Shown in pieces: positions 46,131 through 57,613 of a stretch of DNA of 64,000 nt. The translations under genes and the position numbers were made by a program. Source of the stretch: a beta proteobacterium MWH-UniP1 (GTDB taxonomy: Bacteria > Pseudomonadota > Gammaproteobacteria > Burkholderiales > Burkholderiaceae_A); contig CP143625.1 of assembly GCA_036362785.1 (NCBI GenBank), forward strand, positions 1,179,401 through 1,243,400. Reading direction: 5' to 3'. Each line of letters begins with the position of its first letter. Within the stretch, counting starts at the first letter, position 1. The notes under the pieces were generated by a model, which was not told the DNA's origin, did no database searches, and saw nothing but the letters and a program-made list of their open reading frames with translations.

Positions 46131-47669
46131 TTAGACCAACTGCGGATTGAGCCGCTCGACCTTGCTCTCGAGCTTATTCAATGCGTTCAGATAGGCCTTG
46201 GCCGAGGCCACGACAATATCTGGGTCTGCCCCCACGCCATTGACGATCCGGCCGGCCTTGGACAGCCGCATGGTCACCTCGCCCTGGGACTCGGTGCCCG
46301 TGGTGATGGCGTTAACCGAGAACAAGAGCAGCTCTGCCCCGCTGGCCACCTTGGACTCGATGGCATTGACCGTGGCATCCACCGGCCCATTGCCCTGGGC
46401 CTGGGTGGTGATTTCTTCCCCGTCCACGCTAAAGACCACCTTGGCCTGGGGTTTTTCGCCCGTTTCTGAGCGCTGGGACAAGGACAAGAATTTAAAGTGC
46501 TCGTCGGTCTCGCCGATGGCATCGCCCGAGACCAAGGCCTGCAAGTCCTCGTCGAAAATCTCAGACTTCCGGTCGGCCAAGTCTTTGAATCGTGCAAAGG
46601 CATCGTTTAAGGCCTGCTCGGATTCAAACTCGATGCCCAATTCAGCCAAACGCTGCTTAAAGGCATTACGGCCCGAGAGCTTGCCAAGGGAAATCTTGTT
46701 GGCCGACCAGCCCACATCTTCCGCCCGCATGATCTCGTAGGTCTCGCGGTGCTTGAGTACGCCGTCTTGGTGAATGCCAGACTCGTGGGCAAAGGCATTG
46801 GCCCCGACCACCGCCTTGTTCGGCTGGACCGGATAGCCCGTGATCTGGGAGACCAAACGGGAAGCGGTCACGATCTGGGTAGTGTCGATTCGGGTGTCGC
46901 ACTTAAAGACGTCTTGGCGGACTTTGACCGCCATCACGATCTCTTCCAAGCTCGCGTTACCCGCACGCTCACCCAAGCCATTGATCGTGCACTCGACCTG
47001 GCGGGCGCCGTTTAACACCGCCGACAAAGAGTTGGCCACGGCCATGCCCAAGTCGTTATGGCAGTGGGTCGACCAGATCACCTTGTCCGCACCCGGGGTG
47101 CGCTCAATCAGATACTTAAACCGCTCGCCCAACCCACCGGGCACGCTGTAGCCCACGGTGTCAGGCACGTTGATGGTGGTGGCACCGGCCTTAATCACTT
47201 CGCCAAAAACCCGGACCAAGAAGTCGATGTCACTACGAATCGCGTCTTCTGCGGAAAACTCCACATCAGGTGTGTACTGCAAGGCCATCTTCACGCCCTT
47301 AACAGCAGCCTCAACCACCTGATCGGGATTCATACGGAGTTTCTTTTCCATGTGAATCGGACTGGTGGCGATAAACGTGTGGATTCGACCCTTGGCGGCC
47401 GGCTTGATGGCCTCGCCTGCGGCACGAATATCTTTTTCCGAGACACGGGCCAAAGAGCAGACAGTGCTGTCTTTAATGGTCTCGGCAATGGAGCGAATCG
47501 CATCAAAATCGCCAGGGCTTGCGGCCGCAAAGCCGGCCTCGATCACATCCACACGCAAACGCTCCAACTGGCGGGCGATACGAATCTTTTCGTCTTTGGT
47601 CATCGATGCGCCGGGGCTCTGCTCACCATCGCGCAAGGTGGTGTCAAAAATAATTAAACGGTCATTCAT
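46131..47669 (-). CDS. leuA: 2-isopropylmalate synthase
   Basis: 512-residue enzyme making 2-isopropylmalate from acetyl-CoA and 2-oxoisovalerate, the first step of leucine synthesis. Motifs: [15 protein letters not shown], the metal-site [42 protein letters not shown] and a C-terminal regulatory LeuA dimer domain (feedback by leucine). AAAGGAAA precedes the start. A 228-bp leader between pssA and leuA contains a leucine-rich leader peptide and a terminator (listed separately). Confidence 0.97.
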   Translation of the reverse strand: MNDRLIIFDTTLRDGEQSPGASMTKDEKIRIARQLERLRVDVIEAGFAAASPGDFDAIRSIAETIKDSTVCSLARVSEKDIRAAGEAIKPAAKGRIHTFIATSPIHMEKKLRMNPDQVVEAAVKGVKMALQYTPDVEFSAEDAIRSDIDFLVRVFGEVIKAGATTINVPDTVGYSVPGGLGERFKYLIERTPGADKVIWSTHCHNDLGMAVANSLSAVLNGARQVECTINGLGERAGNASLEEIVMAVKVRQDVFKCDTRIDTTQIVTASRLVSQITGYPVQPNKAVVGANAFAHESGIHQDGVLKHRETYEIMRAEDVGWSANKISLGKLSGRNAFKQRLAELGIEFESEQALNDAFARFKDLADRKSEIFDEDLQALVSGDAIGETDEHFKFLSLSQRSETGEKPQAKVVFSVDGEEITTQAQGNGPVDATVNAIESKVASGAELLLFSVNAITTGTESQGEVTMRLSKAGRIVNGVGADPDIVVASAKAYLNALNKLESKVERLNPQLV

Positions 47670-47746
47670 GGTGGTTTCCTTTAACGAATGTCACCTGCTC
47701 TTTTCACAATTGAGCATGTTGACGTTGCTAGTTCTATTTGTTCGGG

Positions 47747-47782
47747 AAAAACGGTCTGCAGATTTAGGTCTCCGGCGCAGAC
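47747..47782 (-). terminator. Attenuator terminator in the leuA leader
   Basis: On the minus strand GTCTGC (47782-47777) pairs with GCAGAC (47759-47754) and is followed by CG and five T (47751-47747). Upstream lie GGGTTT TAG AAACCC (47800-47786) and the nested hairpin GGGTCGA...TCGACCC (47844-47810). Confidence 0.65.
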
Positions 47783-47819
47783 TGGGGGTTTCTAAAACCC
47801 TGCCGGTGGGGGTCGAGTG

Positions 47820-47888
47820 TTAGCGCCCGTGGCGCAGTCGACCCAGGGGAAGTAGGTGTAGAGAGGTAATGAAGGATTCAAAACTCAT
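47820..47888 (-). CDS. Putative leuA leader peptide (22 aa)
   Basis: ATG at 47888, nine bases past the pssA stop, opens MSFESFITSLHLLPLGRLRHGR. Five of nine residues from 10 to 18 are leucine or its neighbours: CTA, CAC, CTA, CTT, CCC, CTG, GGT, CGA, CTG. Codons 16-17 (GGT CGA) form one arm of the GGGTCGA/TCGACCC hairpin and the last codons form the inner GCGCC/GGCGC stem, so the ribosome position decides which hairpins can form. There is no clear Shine-Dalgarno; reinitiation after PssA is possible. Leucine attenuation of leuA is inferred from this layout and from analogy with enteric leuL. Confidence 0.6.
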   Translation of the reverse strand: MSFESFITSLHLLPLGRLRHGR

Positions 47889-47897
47889 AGGGATCAA

Positions 47898-48677
47898 CTA
47901 TAAATCTTTTTCCTCGGGTTCGGCAAATACTTCGATGGCCTCGCCCCTGGCCTTGCGCCAGACAAACAACACCCAGCCCGACAGGCCATAGGCCAGCATG
48001 AGCAAAAAGAGCAATGTGGGCGGGTCTTGGGAGATCAGCACCAGGCCCAGGGCAATCAGGAAGATCACCACAAAGGGCACACTACGGCGCAGATTTAGAT
48101 CTTTGAAGCTGTAAAAGGGCACGCTCGAGACCATGGTCAGGCCCGCGTAGACTGCCACCGACCAGCTGACCCAGCGAAGGTCTTTGGCTGACCAGTCAAT
48201 CCAGCGGGTCTCGCGAAGATCGGTGGCCACCCAGACCAACCCCGCCAGCAAGGCCGCTGCCGCAGGGCTGGGCATGCCTTGAAAAAACCGCTTATCGACA
48301 ATGGCGATGTTGGTGTTAAACCGCGCCAGCCGCAGGGCCGCCCCGGCAATGTAGACAAACGCAGCGAGCCAGCCAAACTTGCCCAGACTCTGTAGCGACC
48401 AGATGTAAATCACCAGGGCCGGTGCCACACCGAAGGCCACCATGTCGGCCAGGCTGTCGTACTGGGCACCAAAATCAGAAGTGGTGTTGGTCAATCTGGC
48501 CACACGGCCATCAAGACTATCCAGCACCATGGCCACGAAAATCGCGATGGCGGCCTCGGTGAAGCGGCCATTAAAGGCCTGAACAATCGAAAAAAAGCCA
48601 GAAAAGAGGCAGCCCGTCGTGAACAGATTCGGCAGCAGGTAGATGCTGGTGCGGCGACGCGGCAGTCTTTGATTCAT
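47898..48677 (-). CDS. pssA: CDP-diacylglycerol-serine O-phosphatidyltransferase
   Basis: 259-residue integral membrane enzyme making phosphatidylserine. The CDP-alcohol phosphatidyltransferase motif D-G-x2-A-R-x8-G-x3-D-x3-D is visible in DSLDGRVARLTNTTSDFGAQYDSLADMVAFG. Six to eight transmembrane helices. It sits with psd between ilvC and leuA, an arrangement that recurs in betaproteobacteria. Confidence 0.95.
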   Translation of the reverse strand: MNQRLPRRRTSIYLLPNLFTTGCLFSGFFSIVQAFNGRFTEAAIAIFVAMVLDSLDGRVARLTNTTSDFGAQYDSLADMVAFGVAPALVIYIWSLQSLGKFGWLAAFVYIAGAALRLARFNTNIAIVDKRFFQGMPSPAAAALLAGLVWVATDLRETRWIDWSAKDLRWVSWSVAVYAGLTMVSSVPFYSFKDLNLRRSVPFVVIFLIALGLVLISQDPPTLLFLLMLAYGLSGWVLFVWRKARGEAIEVFAEPEEKDL

Positions 48678-48723
48678 TTAAATTCAGGGCTCAGTGGGCG
48701 CGAAACACTGGCGTGGATAGACA

Positions 48724-49380
48724 TTACCAACGGGCCAGTGGTGTGGAATGCGCCGAAACTTTATCACCCACCGAGACTAAGGCCTGCGCGGTCAGCGGGC
48801 AATAGACATCGACCCGAGAACCAAACCGAATAAAGCCATAGCGGCTGCCGCGCATCAGGCTGTCGCCGGGCTTGACGTAGCAAAGAATGCGCCGGGCCAC
48901 CAGGCCCGCGATTTGAATGCAGGTGATGCGTCTGCCCTGCGGGTCCTCAATCACAATGGCATTGCGCTCATTGTGCTCAGAGGCCTTGTCGACCGAGGCA
49001 TTCAGAAACGACCCAGGGAAATACTGGACCTGGGTGACCTTGCCTTGAATGGGTGAGCGGTTGGAATGCACATTAAACACATTCATAAACACACTGATCT
49101 TCAGGCTCTCTTGATTGGTGATGGGATCCACGGCCTTGCCCACCACCACAATGCGGCCATCTGCCGGTGAGGTGATCAGGCCCTCCCCCAACGGCGGGGT
49201 ACGGGCCGGATCCCGGAAAAACTGCACCACAAAGATGACGATCAGCCAGAGCAGACCCGACAGGAAATCCAAGTCCAGTACGGATGCAATTAAGGCCGAC
49301 CCAACACTGATTGCGACAAAGGGCCAACCCTCGCGCGCGATGATGGGGTGCGGATAACTGCGGGTATCAACGTCTGCCAT
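48724..49380 (-). CDS. psd: Phosphatidylserine decarboxylase (short type)
   Basis: 218-residue pyruvoyl enzyme making phosphatidylethanolamine. Two N-terminal membrane helices, then the catalytic domain with [13 protein letters not shown] and the self-cleavage site in [18 protein letters not shown] (cleavage expected at Gly-Ser). It is the shorter, archaeal/actinobacterial-like class of proenzyme common in betaproteobacteria. Starts 15 bp after ilvC. Confidence 0.94.
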   Translation of the reverse strand: MADVDTRSYPHPIIAREGWPFVAISVGSALIASVLDLDFLSGLLWLIVIFVVQFFRDPARTPPLGEGLITSPADGRIVVVGKAVDPITNQESLKISVFMNVFNVHSNRSPIQGKVTQVQYFPGSFLNASVDKASEHNERNAIVIEDPQGRRITCIQIAGLVARRILCYVKPGDSLMRGSRYGFIRFGSRVDVYCPLTAQALVSVGDKVSAHSTPLARW

Positions 49381-49395
49381 GGTGTGGGCGGCTCT

Positions 49396-50929
<1,534 letters not shown>

Positions 50930-50941
50930 GTTCTGGGCTCC

Positions 50942-52660
50942 TTATAGCTCTTCCGAACCCAACAACATCTCGGTCAGGCCCTTGCCGGCCTGGACCATGG
51001 GCCACACGTTTTCTTCGCGATCGGTAATGAAGTCCATAAATACCAATCGATCTTTCATGGCAAATGCCTCGCGCAGGGCTGGCTCCACATCTGCCGGCTT
51101 GGTGATTTGCATGCCCACATGGCCATAGGCCTCGGCAAGTTTCACAAAGTCTGGCAACGAATCCATGTAGGACTCGGCGTAGCGGCTCTCGTACTCAATT
51201 TCTTGCCACTGACGCACCATGCCCAGGTAGCGGTTGTTCAGGTTGATGACTTTCACAGGCAGCCGATACTGCTGGCAGGTGGAGAGTTCCTGAATACACA
51301 TCTGGATCGAGCCCTCGCCGGTGATACAGGCAACATCGGCATCGGGGTGGGCAAATTTCACGCCCATGGCATACGGCAGGCCAACACCCATGGTGCCCAG
51401 GCCACCGGAGTTGATCCAGCGGCGGGGGTGGTCGAACTTATAGAACTGGGCAGCAAACATCTGATGCTGTCCAACATCAGAAGTGATGAAGGCTTCGCCC
51501 TTGGTGACTTCCCAGAGCTTTTCCACCACGAACTGGGGCTTAATGATGTCGCTGCCCTGGTCGTAAGACAGACAGTCTTTTTTACGCCACTCGTTGATTT
51601 GATTCCACCAATTGCCCAGTGCCTTTTTGTTCGGGCCATGGCCAGCCGCGATCGCCTCTTTGATCTGCGCAATCATCTCGCGCATGACTTCGCGAACGTC
51701 ACCCACAATGGGTACGTCCACCTTCACACGCTTGGAAATTGAAGATGGATCAATGTCAACATGGATGATCTTGCGCGGGTTCTGCGCGAAGTGTTTGGGA
51801 TTGCCAATCACGCGGTCATCAAACCGCGCACCAATGCCCACCATGACATCGCTGTGCTGCATGGCCATGTTGCACTCGTAAGTGCCGTGCATGCCCGGCA
51901 TGCCCAGGAATTTTTCGTTGGTCGCCGGGTAAGCGCCTAGGCCCATCAGCGTGTTGGTGGCCGGATAACCCAGCAGATCCACCAGTTCACGCAACTCTGC
52001 AGATGCATTGCCCAAAATAATGCCGCCACCGGTGTAGATCATGGGGCGCTCTGCGGCCAACATCAATTGAACCGCTTTTTTGATTTGGCCTGAGTGGCCC
52101 TTCACCACCGGGTTGTAAGACCGCATGCTGATTTCTTTGGGGTAATCAAACTTGCAGCGGTCGCGAGTGATGTCTTTTGGAATATCAACCAACACGGGGC
52201 CAGGGCGGCCTGTGCGCGCCAGATAAAACGCTTTTTTAATCGTGCTGGCCAGATCGCGGACGTCTTTCACCAAGAAGTTGTGTTTCACACAGGGGCGCGT
52301 GATGCCGACTGTGTCGCATTCTTGAAAGGCGTCTAAGCCAATGGCGTGCGTGGGCACCTGGCCCGAGAGCACCACCATGGGAATGGAATCCATATAAGCC
52401 GTGGCAATGCCGGTCACCGCATTGGTCACGCCGGGGCCACTGGTGACCAGGGCTACGCCGACCTTTTCGGTGGAGCGGGCATAGGCATCGGCCGCGTGCA
52501 CGGCTGCCTGCTCATGCCGAACGAGCACGTGCTTGAACTTGTTTTGCTTGTATATCTCGTCGTAGATGTAGAGAACGGCACCGCCAGGGTAGCCAAAGAT
52601 GTGATCCACCTGCTCTTCATGCAGGCAGCGCACGACGATTTCTGCGCCAGTAATTTCCAT
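50942..52660 (-). CDS. ilvB: Acetolactate synthase large (catalytic) subunit
   Basis: 572-residue ThDP-dependent enzyme making acetolactate or acetohydroxybutyrate. N-terminal GYPGGAVLYIYDEIYKQ and HEQAAVHAADAYARSTEKVGVALVTSGPGVTNAVTGI (catalytic glutamate), a central FAD-binding domain and the C-terminal ThDP motif GEGSIQMCIQELSTCQQYRLPVKVINLNNRYLGMV. First gene of ilvBNC-psd-pssA-leuA; the 170-bp leader has several mutually exclusive stems. Confidence 0.97.
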   Translation of the reverse strand: MEITGAEIVVRCLHEEQVDHIFGYPGGAVLYIYDEIYKQNKFKHVLVRHEQAAVHAADAYARSTEKVGVALVTSGPGVTNAVTGIATAYMDSIPMVVLSGQVPTHAIGLDAFQECDTVGITRPCVKHNFLVKDVRDLASTIKKAFYLARTGRPGPVLVDIPKDITRDRCKFDYPKEISMRSYNPVVKGHSGQIKKAVQLMLAAERPMIYTGGGIILGNASAELRELVDLLGYPATNTLMGLGAYPATNEKFLGMPGMHGTYECNMAMQHSDVMVGIGARFDDRVIGNPKHFAQNPRKIIHVDIDPSSISKRVKVDVPIVGDVREVMREMIAQIKEAIAAGHGPNKKALGNWWNQINEWRKKDCLSYDQGSDIIKPQFVVEKLWEVTKGEAFITSDVGQHQMFAAQFYKFDHPRRWINSGGLGTMGVGLPYAMGVKFAHPDADVACITGEGSIQMCIQELSTCQQYRLPVKVINLNNRYLGMVRQWQEIEYESRYAESYMDSLPDFVKLAEAYGHVGMQITKPADVEPALREAFAMKDRLVFMDFITDREENVWPMVQAGKGLTEMLLGSEEL

Positions 52661-52672
52661 AGGTTTTAGGTC

Positions 52673-52814
52673 CTATCAAGTTCCAGTGATCCTTGCCCGC
52701 CGGCGCCACCAGAGCCTAAAGCTTCAGCGACGCAGACCTTGCGACAAGGGCTTTGAGTTGACGGATCGCCGTTGCTGGCTCTTGTGGAGACAGTACCGGC
52801 AAGGTCAAGCCCAC
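52673..52814 (-). promoter_or_regulatory. Candidate attenuator leader of ilvB
   Basis: On the minus strand GACCTTGC (52806-52799) can pair with GCAAGGTC (52742-52735), while the second arm can instead form CCTTG TCG CAAGG (52749-52737), and AGAGCC/GGCTCT (52782-52777 with 52716-52711) encloses both. A GTG-started 32-codon ORF (52814-52716) has seven Leu, two Val and one Ile. No U-rich terminator is visible, so termination is uncertain. Confidence 0.35.
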
Positions 52815-52832
52815 TAATTTAACATATCGGGT

Positions 52833-53396
52833 ATGAACCCAAAGGCTTTGGACCATTTTTTGGCTGGCGTAGAACGGCGCGCCTTCCGAATGGCCATGCT
52901 GGCCACCCGCAACGAGCCGGCTGCCTTGGATCTGGTCCAAGACGCCATGATGCGCTTGGCCGAGAAGTACGGCTCACGGCCAGAGGAAGAGTGGCCGATG
53001 CTGTTTCAGCGGATCCTGCAAAACGCGATTTTGGACTTCCATCGGCGGCAAAAAGTCCGCCGGACCTGGATAACGCTGTTTAGTGATCTGTCCCCAAAGG
53101 GCTCCGAATCCGAAGACGACCAAGCCTTTGAGCATCCGCTGGCCGATACCGCGGATGAGTCCGAACGGCAGCCAGAAGCCCTGCTTTCGCGCAAACAGAC
53201 CTGGGAACAAATCACCCAAGCCATTGCCCAACTTCCCGCTCGTCAACAACAAGCCTTCCTGCTGCGTTATTGGGAGGGACTGGACATTTCAGAAACCGCC
53301 CAGGTGATGGGCTGCTCAGAGGGCAGCGTGAAGACCCACTGCTCGCGGGCAGTAGCCGCGCTGACCAAAGCGCTGCCTCACCTGCAATCGGAATAA
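52833..53396 (+). CDS. ECF-type RNA polymerase sigma factor
   Basis: 187 residues with sigma region 2 (RAFRMAMLATRNEPAALDLVQDAMMRLAEKY) and region 4 (LPARQQQAFLLRYWEGLDISETAQVMGCSEGSVKTHCSRAVAAL), joined by a long acidic linker (GSESEDDQAFEHPLADTADESERQPE). It is divergent from ilvB and 13 bp ahead of a membrane protein that could act as its anti-sigma or sensing partner. This sigma/DUF3619/DUF3106/RDD block recurs in betaproteobacteria; target genes are unknown. Confidence 0.9.
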   Translation: MNPKALDHFLAGVERRAFRMAMLATRNEPAALDLVQDAMMRLAEKYGSRPEEEWPMLFQRILQNAILDFHRRQKVRRTWITLFSDLSPKGSESEDDQAFEHPLADTADESERQPEALLSRKQTWEQITQAIAQLPARQQQAFLLRYWEGLDISETAQVMGCSEGSVKTHCSRAVAALTKALPHLQSE

Positions 53397-53409
53397 AAGC
53401 GCCAACAAC

Positions 53410-54369
53410 ATGCAAGAGCAACACCTCTACCAAGCCCGACGGGCCCTGAAAGAAAGCGAGAACACGGTCTCTCCTGAGATCGCTTCAGCGCTGCTGAAGG
53501 CGCGCAAACGGGCAGTGGCTCGGGCGCAAGAAAAGCAGCATGGGGATCAAATCTCGCGGGGTTGGGCATGGCTGCGTTTGTGGCCAAGCCAGGCCTGGGG
53601 AATGGGGATCACCGCAGGTTCGGTGTTGGCGGTGGTGCTTGGTCTTAATTTGGCGGAGCAGGTTCGTATCGATGGCAACCTGAATCGACTCGCCAGCATT
53701 GACCAGAAAATGATCTCTGGCCCCCTGCCTGTGCAGGCCTACCTGGACCCAGGCTTTCTCATCTTCCAAGAAAGCGCCATTGAACAATCATCCTCGGCGG
53801 CCCAAGCCGGATCGGCCGGTGCATCGTTGATGCAGCGGGCCGCTGAGATGCGCAATTTCTGGTCTGCCGAGAGTCTCTTTCCAGGCCTGAACCCCAATCA
53901 GCAAGGCCCAATCTGGAGCAAACTCAGTACCGCCCAGAAAGAAGCTTTAGCGCCCTTGGAATCATTTTGGGGCGAGATGGAAGCCCATCGCAAACAAAAA
54001 TGGATCCGAATCGCTGATCGCTTCCACATGCTCAGCCCCGAGCAGCAGGCCCTGGCCCAAGAGCGGATGCAGGAATGGGTGTCCATGCCTGCAAACGATC
54101 GCCGCCAGGCACGTGCCGTTTTCGATGGCTTTAAGGAAATCATTCCCCAAGAAGTTCAGGTCATGAAGTGGAACGAGTATCAAAACCTGTCAGCCAAAGA
54201 ACGGGCCCAGCTCATGGCGCTTGCCCAAGAACGGGCTGCTGGTGCCGCTGGCGCTTCAGCTGGTTCGACGGGCGCCGCAAACACCAACGGGGCCTTTGCG
54301 TTAAACACCAACCCCAAGCCCCACTCCGCCTTATCGCGGCATTCGGATAAACCGTTCGCTGCCCAGTAA
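53410..54369 (+). CDS. DUF3619-DUF3106 fusion membrane protein
   Basis: 319 residues. The N-terminal part resembles DUF3619 (cytoplasmic helix rich in Arg/Lys, one transmembrane helix at about 62-83, then IDQKMISGPLPVQAYLDPGFLIF). The second half (about 165-275) resembles DUF3106: PIWSKLSTAQKEALAPLESFW, KWIRIADRFHMLSPEQQALAQERMQEW and KWNEYQNLSAKERAQL. The tail is Ala/Gly/Asn-rich. In related genomes these are normally two consecutive genes; here they share one frame and a single transmembrane anchor, which would put DUF3106 in the periplasm. Position after an ECF sigma suggests a regulatory role, but neither domain has an assigned function. Confidence 0.7.
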   Translation: MQEQHLYQARRALKESENTVSPEIASALLKARKRAVARAQEKQHGDQISRGWAWLRLWPSQAWGMGITAGSVLAVVLGLNLAEQVRIDGNLNRLASIDQKMISGPLPVQAYLDPGFLIFQESAIEQSSSAAQAGSAGASLMQRAAEMRNFWSAESLFPGLNPNQQGPIWSKLSTAQKEALAPLESFWGEMEAHRKQKWIRIADRFHMLSPEQQALAQERMQEWVSMPANDRRQARAVFDGFKEIIPQEVQVMKWNEYQNLSAKERAQLMALAQERAAGAAGASAGSTGAANTNGAFALNTNPKPHSALSRHSDKPFAAQ

Positions 54370-54378
54370 ACTTGTGGG

Positions 54379-54864
54379 GTGAAATCTCAACCACCCCGCC
54401 CTCCTCTGCCAATCGATCAAACCCCCAAGCCCGCCGCTACCGTGTGGCGGCGTTTTATGGGCATGGTGTACGAATCACTATTGCTCTTTGGCCCACTGCT
54501 ACTGATTGGTTTTTTATATTCCGTCGCGGTCGACTTCAGCGACAAAGCATCGCCAGAATTGAACGATCTCAAACGCCTGGGCCTGCAGGCCGTGATCGGC
54601 GCTGGACTGCTGGCCTATTTCAGCTGGGGCTGGAGTCTTGGCCGCTGCACACTCCCGATGCAGACCCTGGGCATGCGGGTTGAAACCGAAGGCGGAGACG
54701 ACATCAGCGTGGGGCGTGCAGCAATTCGTGCGCTGGTGGCCCTGCCCAGCGTGATGAGTGGTGTTGGGTTTCTATGGGCAGTGGTTGATCGCGATTCGCA
54801 GGCCCTGCACGACCGCCTGTGTGGCACACGGCTGGTTCATATTCCAGTCAAAAGAATAATCTGA
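54379..54864 (+). CDS. RDD family membrane protein
   Basis: 161 residues starting with GTG 54379, 9 bp after the preceding stop. Three transmembrane segments with the RDD pattern: VWRRFMGMVYESLLLFGPLLLIGF, GLQAVIGAGLLAYFSWGWSLGRCTLPMQTLGMRVE and IRALVALPSVMSGVGFLWAVVDRDSQALHDRLCGTRLV. Function of the family is unclear; transport has been proposed. Third gene of the sigma-factor block. Confidence 0.85.
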   Translation: MKSQPPRPPLPIDQTPKPAATVWRRFMGMVYESLLLFGPLLLIGFLYSVAVDFSDKASPELNDLKRLGLQAVIGAGLLAYFSWGWSLGRCTLPMQTLGMRVETEGGDDISVGRAAIRALVALPSVMSGVGFLWAVVDRDSQALHDRLCGTRLVHIPVKRII

Positions 54865-54917
54865 ACAATACGTTGCGGGCCGATTGGCCTGACCGGCAAA
54901 TAAGAAGATAGCGTACA

Positions 54918-54941
54918 TGGTGCAGGCTTTCACCTGCACCA
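54918..54941. terminator. Hairpin between convergent RDD and clpB genes
   Basis: A perfect 9-bp stem TGGTGCAGG / CCTGCACCA with a CTTTCA loop. No U-run on either strand, so it may act as a transcript end-protecting hairpin rather than a classical terminator. Confidence 0.5.
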
Positions 54942-54960
54942 CGCAAATCACAGCGGTAAG

Positions 54961-57564
54961 TTAGTGGACAACGCGGTCGAACTTGAATTCGCCGTTTGTG
55001 AAGTCCACCGGAATCACATCATTGGGACCGAACTTGCCTTCCAAAATCAGCTTGGCCACCGGGTTTTCAATTCGCTGTTGGATCGCACGCTTTAATGGCC
55101 GCGCGCCAAAGAGCGGATCAAACCCAACCTTGGCCACTTCATCAAGCGCGGTGTCTGACACCTCGAGCTTCATATCGTGCTCTTCGATGCGTGCCTCAAG
55201 GCGCTTCAACTGAATACGCGCAATGTCGCGGATATGCTTTTGATCCAGTGCGTGGAAGACCACCATCTCGTCGATCCGGTTGATGAACTCCGGCCGGAAA
55301 TGCGATTTCACTTCCGCCATAACGGCTTCTTTGATCTCGCTTGTGGGCGACCCTGCCATCCGCTGGATCTCGTGCGAGCCCAGGTTCGAAGTCATCACCA
55401 CTACCGTGTTGCGGAAATCCACCGTGCGGCCCTGGCCATCGGTCAGGCGGCCATCGTCTAGCACCTGGAGCAACACGTTAAAGACATCAGGGTGGGCCTT
55501 TTCAACTTCATCAAGCAGGATCACGCTGTAGGGCTTGCGGCGCACCGCTTCGGTGAGCGTGCCACCCTCTTCATAGCCGACATAGCCCGGGGGCGCACCG
55601 ATTAAACGCGAGACCGAGTGCTTTTCCATGAACTCACTCATGTCAATGCGCACCAGATGTTCTTCGGAGTCAAACAAGAACTGGGCCAATGCCTTGCAAA
55701 GCTCAGTCTTGCCCACACCCGTAGGCCCAAGGAACAAAAAGGAACCATAGGGTTTGTTGGGGTCAGAGAGACCTGCCCGCGAGCGACGGATCGCATCGGA
55801 GACCAGGGTGACGGCCTCGTCTTGGCCCACCACGCGGCCATGCAGGTGGGCTTCCATGGTGAGCAGCTTTTCACGCTCACCCGTCATCATCTTCGATACC
55901 GGAATGCCGGTGGCCCGTGAGACGACTTCGGCGATCTCTTCCGCACCCACTTGGGTGCGAAGTAACTGCATCTTCGCCGCCTTGCCATCGCCGCTGGCGT
56001 CTGCCGCTTTTAGCCGCGCCTCGAGCTCGGGCAGCCGGCCATATTGCAACTCAGAGACTTTCTGCCAGTCGCCTTTGCGGGTGTAGCTCTCGATTTCGTG
56101 ACGGACCTGATCGATCTCTTCTTTGATCGATTGCGAGCCCTGCACGGCTGCTTTTTCAGCCTTCCAGACTTCTTCTAGATCGGCTGACTCGCGCTCAAGT
56201 TTGGCAATCTCTTGCTCTAGCAACTCGAAACGTTTTTTCGATGCATCGTCCTTCTCTTTACGCACGGCCTCGCGCTCGATCTTTAACTGAATGAGTCGGC
56301 GATCGAGTTTGTCCATGGACTCGGGCTTCGAATCAATTTCCATCTTGATGCGAGATGCGGCCTCGTCGATCAGGTCAATGGCCTTATCGGGCAGGAAACG
56401 ATCGGTGATGTAACGGTGGGATAACTCGGCCGCCGCAACAATGGCGGGGTCGGTAATTTCTACGCCGTGGTGGATTTCATAACGCTCTTGCAGGCCACGC
56501 AGAATGGCAATGGTGGCCTCGACCGTGGGTTCACCCACCAAGACTTTTTGGAATCGGCGCTCAAGCGCCGCATCTTTTTCAATGTACTTGCGGTATTCAT
56601 CCAGGGTGGTGGCACCAATGCAGTGCAACTCACCGCGTGAGAGTGCAGGCTTTAACATGTTGCCAGCATCCATGGCGCCTTCGGCCTTACCGGCACCGAC
56701 CATGGTGTGGATCTCATCAATGAAGACGATCGGGTGGCCAGACGGACTGGTTTCCGCCATCTGGGCAATGTCTTTGAGCACTGCTTTTAAGCGCTCTTCA
56801 AACTCACCACGATATTTCGCACCGGCCAAGAGCGCGGCCATATCGAGTGTGAGAACTGATTTTCCTTTTAAGCCCTCGGGCACTTCCCCATTCACAATCC
56901 GCTGGGCCAGGCCCTCGACGATGGCGGTCTTACCCACGCCAGGCTCGCCAATCAGAACAGGATTGTTTTTGGTACGACGCTGCAGAATTTGAATACAGCG
57001 GCGAATCTCGTCGTCACGGCCAATCACCGGGTCCAGCTTGCCACGGGCGGCACGCTCGGTTAGATCAATGCAATATTTTTTCAGTGATTCCCGCTGGCCT
57101 TCGGCCTCAGCAGAGTCCACCGACTGGCCGCCGCGAACGGCGTCAATGGCCAACTCTAAATTCTTGCGGGTCAGCCCGCTTTCGCGCAGCAGCTTTCCGG
57201 CAGCCCCTTTGTCGTCAGCCAGTGCCAGCAAGAACAATTCACTGGCGATGAATTGGTCGCCACGCTTTTGGGCTTCCTTGTCCGTGAGATTGAAGACTTT
57301 GACCAGCTCCGAGCCCACCGTCACATTGCCGTCGGCCTGGGCCACTTTGGGCAGATTCTCGAGCGCAGTGTTGACGGCGTTGGCCAGCCGCTGGGTGTTC
57401 ACGCCCGCGCGCGCGAGCAGCGATTTGGTCGAACCCTCGTCTTGCTGCAGCAGTGCCGAGAGCACGTGCAGGGGCTCAATGGTGGGGCTGTCATAGCCCA
57501 CGGCCAAGCTCTGGGCATCGGCCAGGGCCTGCTGAAAGGCGGTGGTTAGTTTGTCGGTTCTCAT
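54961..57564 (-). CDS. clpB: ATP-dependent disaggregase ClpB
   Basis: 867-residue Hsp100 disaggregase working with DnaK. N-domain (1-145), first AAA+ with GEPGVGKTA and the pore loop [16 protein letters not shown], the coiled-coil M domain (about 405-525, [19 protein letters not shown]...), second AAA+ with GPTGVGKTE and [32 protein letters not shown], and a C-terminal small domain. No ClpP-binding loop is seen, as expected. A consensus sigma-32 promoter and a short GNRA-loop hairpin lie in its leader. Confidence 0.97.
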   Translation of the reverse strand: MRTDKLTTAFQQALADAQSLAVGYDSPTIEPLHVLSALLQQDEGSTKSLLARAGVNTQRLANAVNTALENLPKVAQADGNVTVGSELVKVFNLTDKEAQKRGDQFIASELFLLALADDKGAAGKLLRESGLTRKNLELAIDAVRGGQSVDSAEAEGQRESLKKYCIDLTERAARGKLDPVIGRDDEIRRCIQILQRRTKNNPVLIGEPGVGKTAIVEGLAQRIVNGEVPEGLKGKSVLTLDMAALLAGAKYRGEFEERLKAVLKDIAQMAETSPSGHPIVFIDEIHTMVGAGKAEGAMDAGNMLKPALSRGELHCIGATTLDEYRKYIEKDAALERRFQKVLVGEPTVEATIAILRGLQERYEIHHGVEITDPAIVAAAELSHRYITDRFLPDKAIDLIDEAASRIKMEIDSKPESMDKLDRRLIQLKIEREAVRKEKDDASKKRFELLEQEIAKLERESADLEEVWKAEKAAVQGSQSIKEEIDQVRHEIESYTRKGDWQKVSELQYGRLPELEARLKAADASGDGKAAKMQLLRTQVGAEEIAEVVSRATGIPVSKMMTGEREKLLTMEAHLHGRVVGQDEAVTLVSDAIRRSRAGLSDPNKPYGSFLFLGPTGVGKTELCKALAQFLFDSEEHLVRIDMSEFMEKHSVSRLIGAPPGYVGYEEGGTLTEAVRRKPYSVILLDEVEKAHPDVFNVLLQVLDDGRLTDGQGRTVDFRNTVVVMTSNLGSHEIQRMAGSPTSEIKEAVMAEVKSHFRPEFINRIDEMVVFHALDQKHIRDIARIQLKRLEARIEEHDMKLEVSDTALDEVAKVGFDPLFGARPLKRAIQQRIENPVAKLILEGKFGPNDVIPVDFTNGEFKFDRVVH

Positions 57565-57613
57565 TCGTTCTTCTCAGGTCAAAAGGGGGTGGCTTTCGCC
57601 ACGGATGAGAAGA

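Noticed and set aside
47058-47657. 199-residue plus-strand ORF antisense to leuA
   Set aside because: Shadow of the conserved leuA frame.
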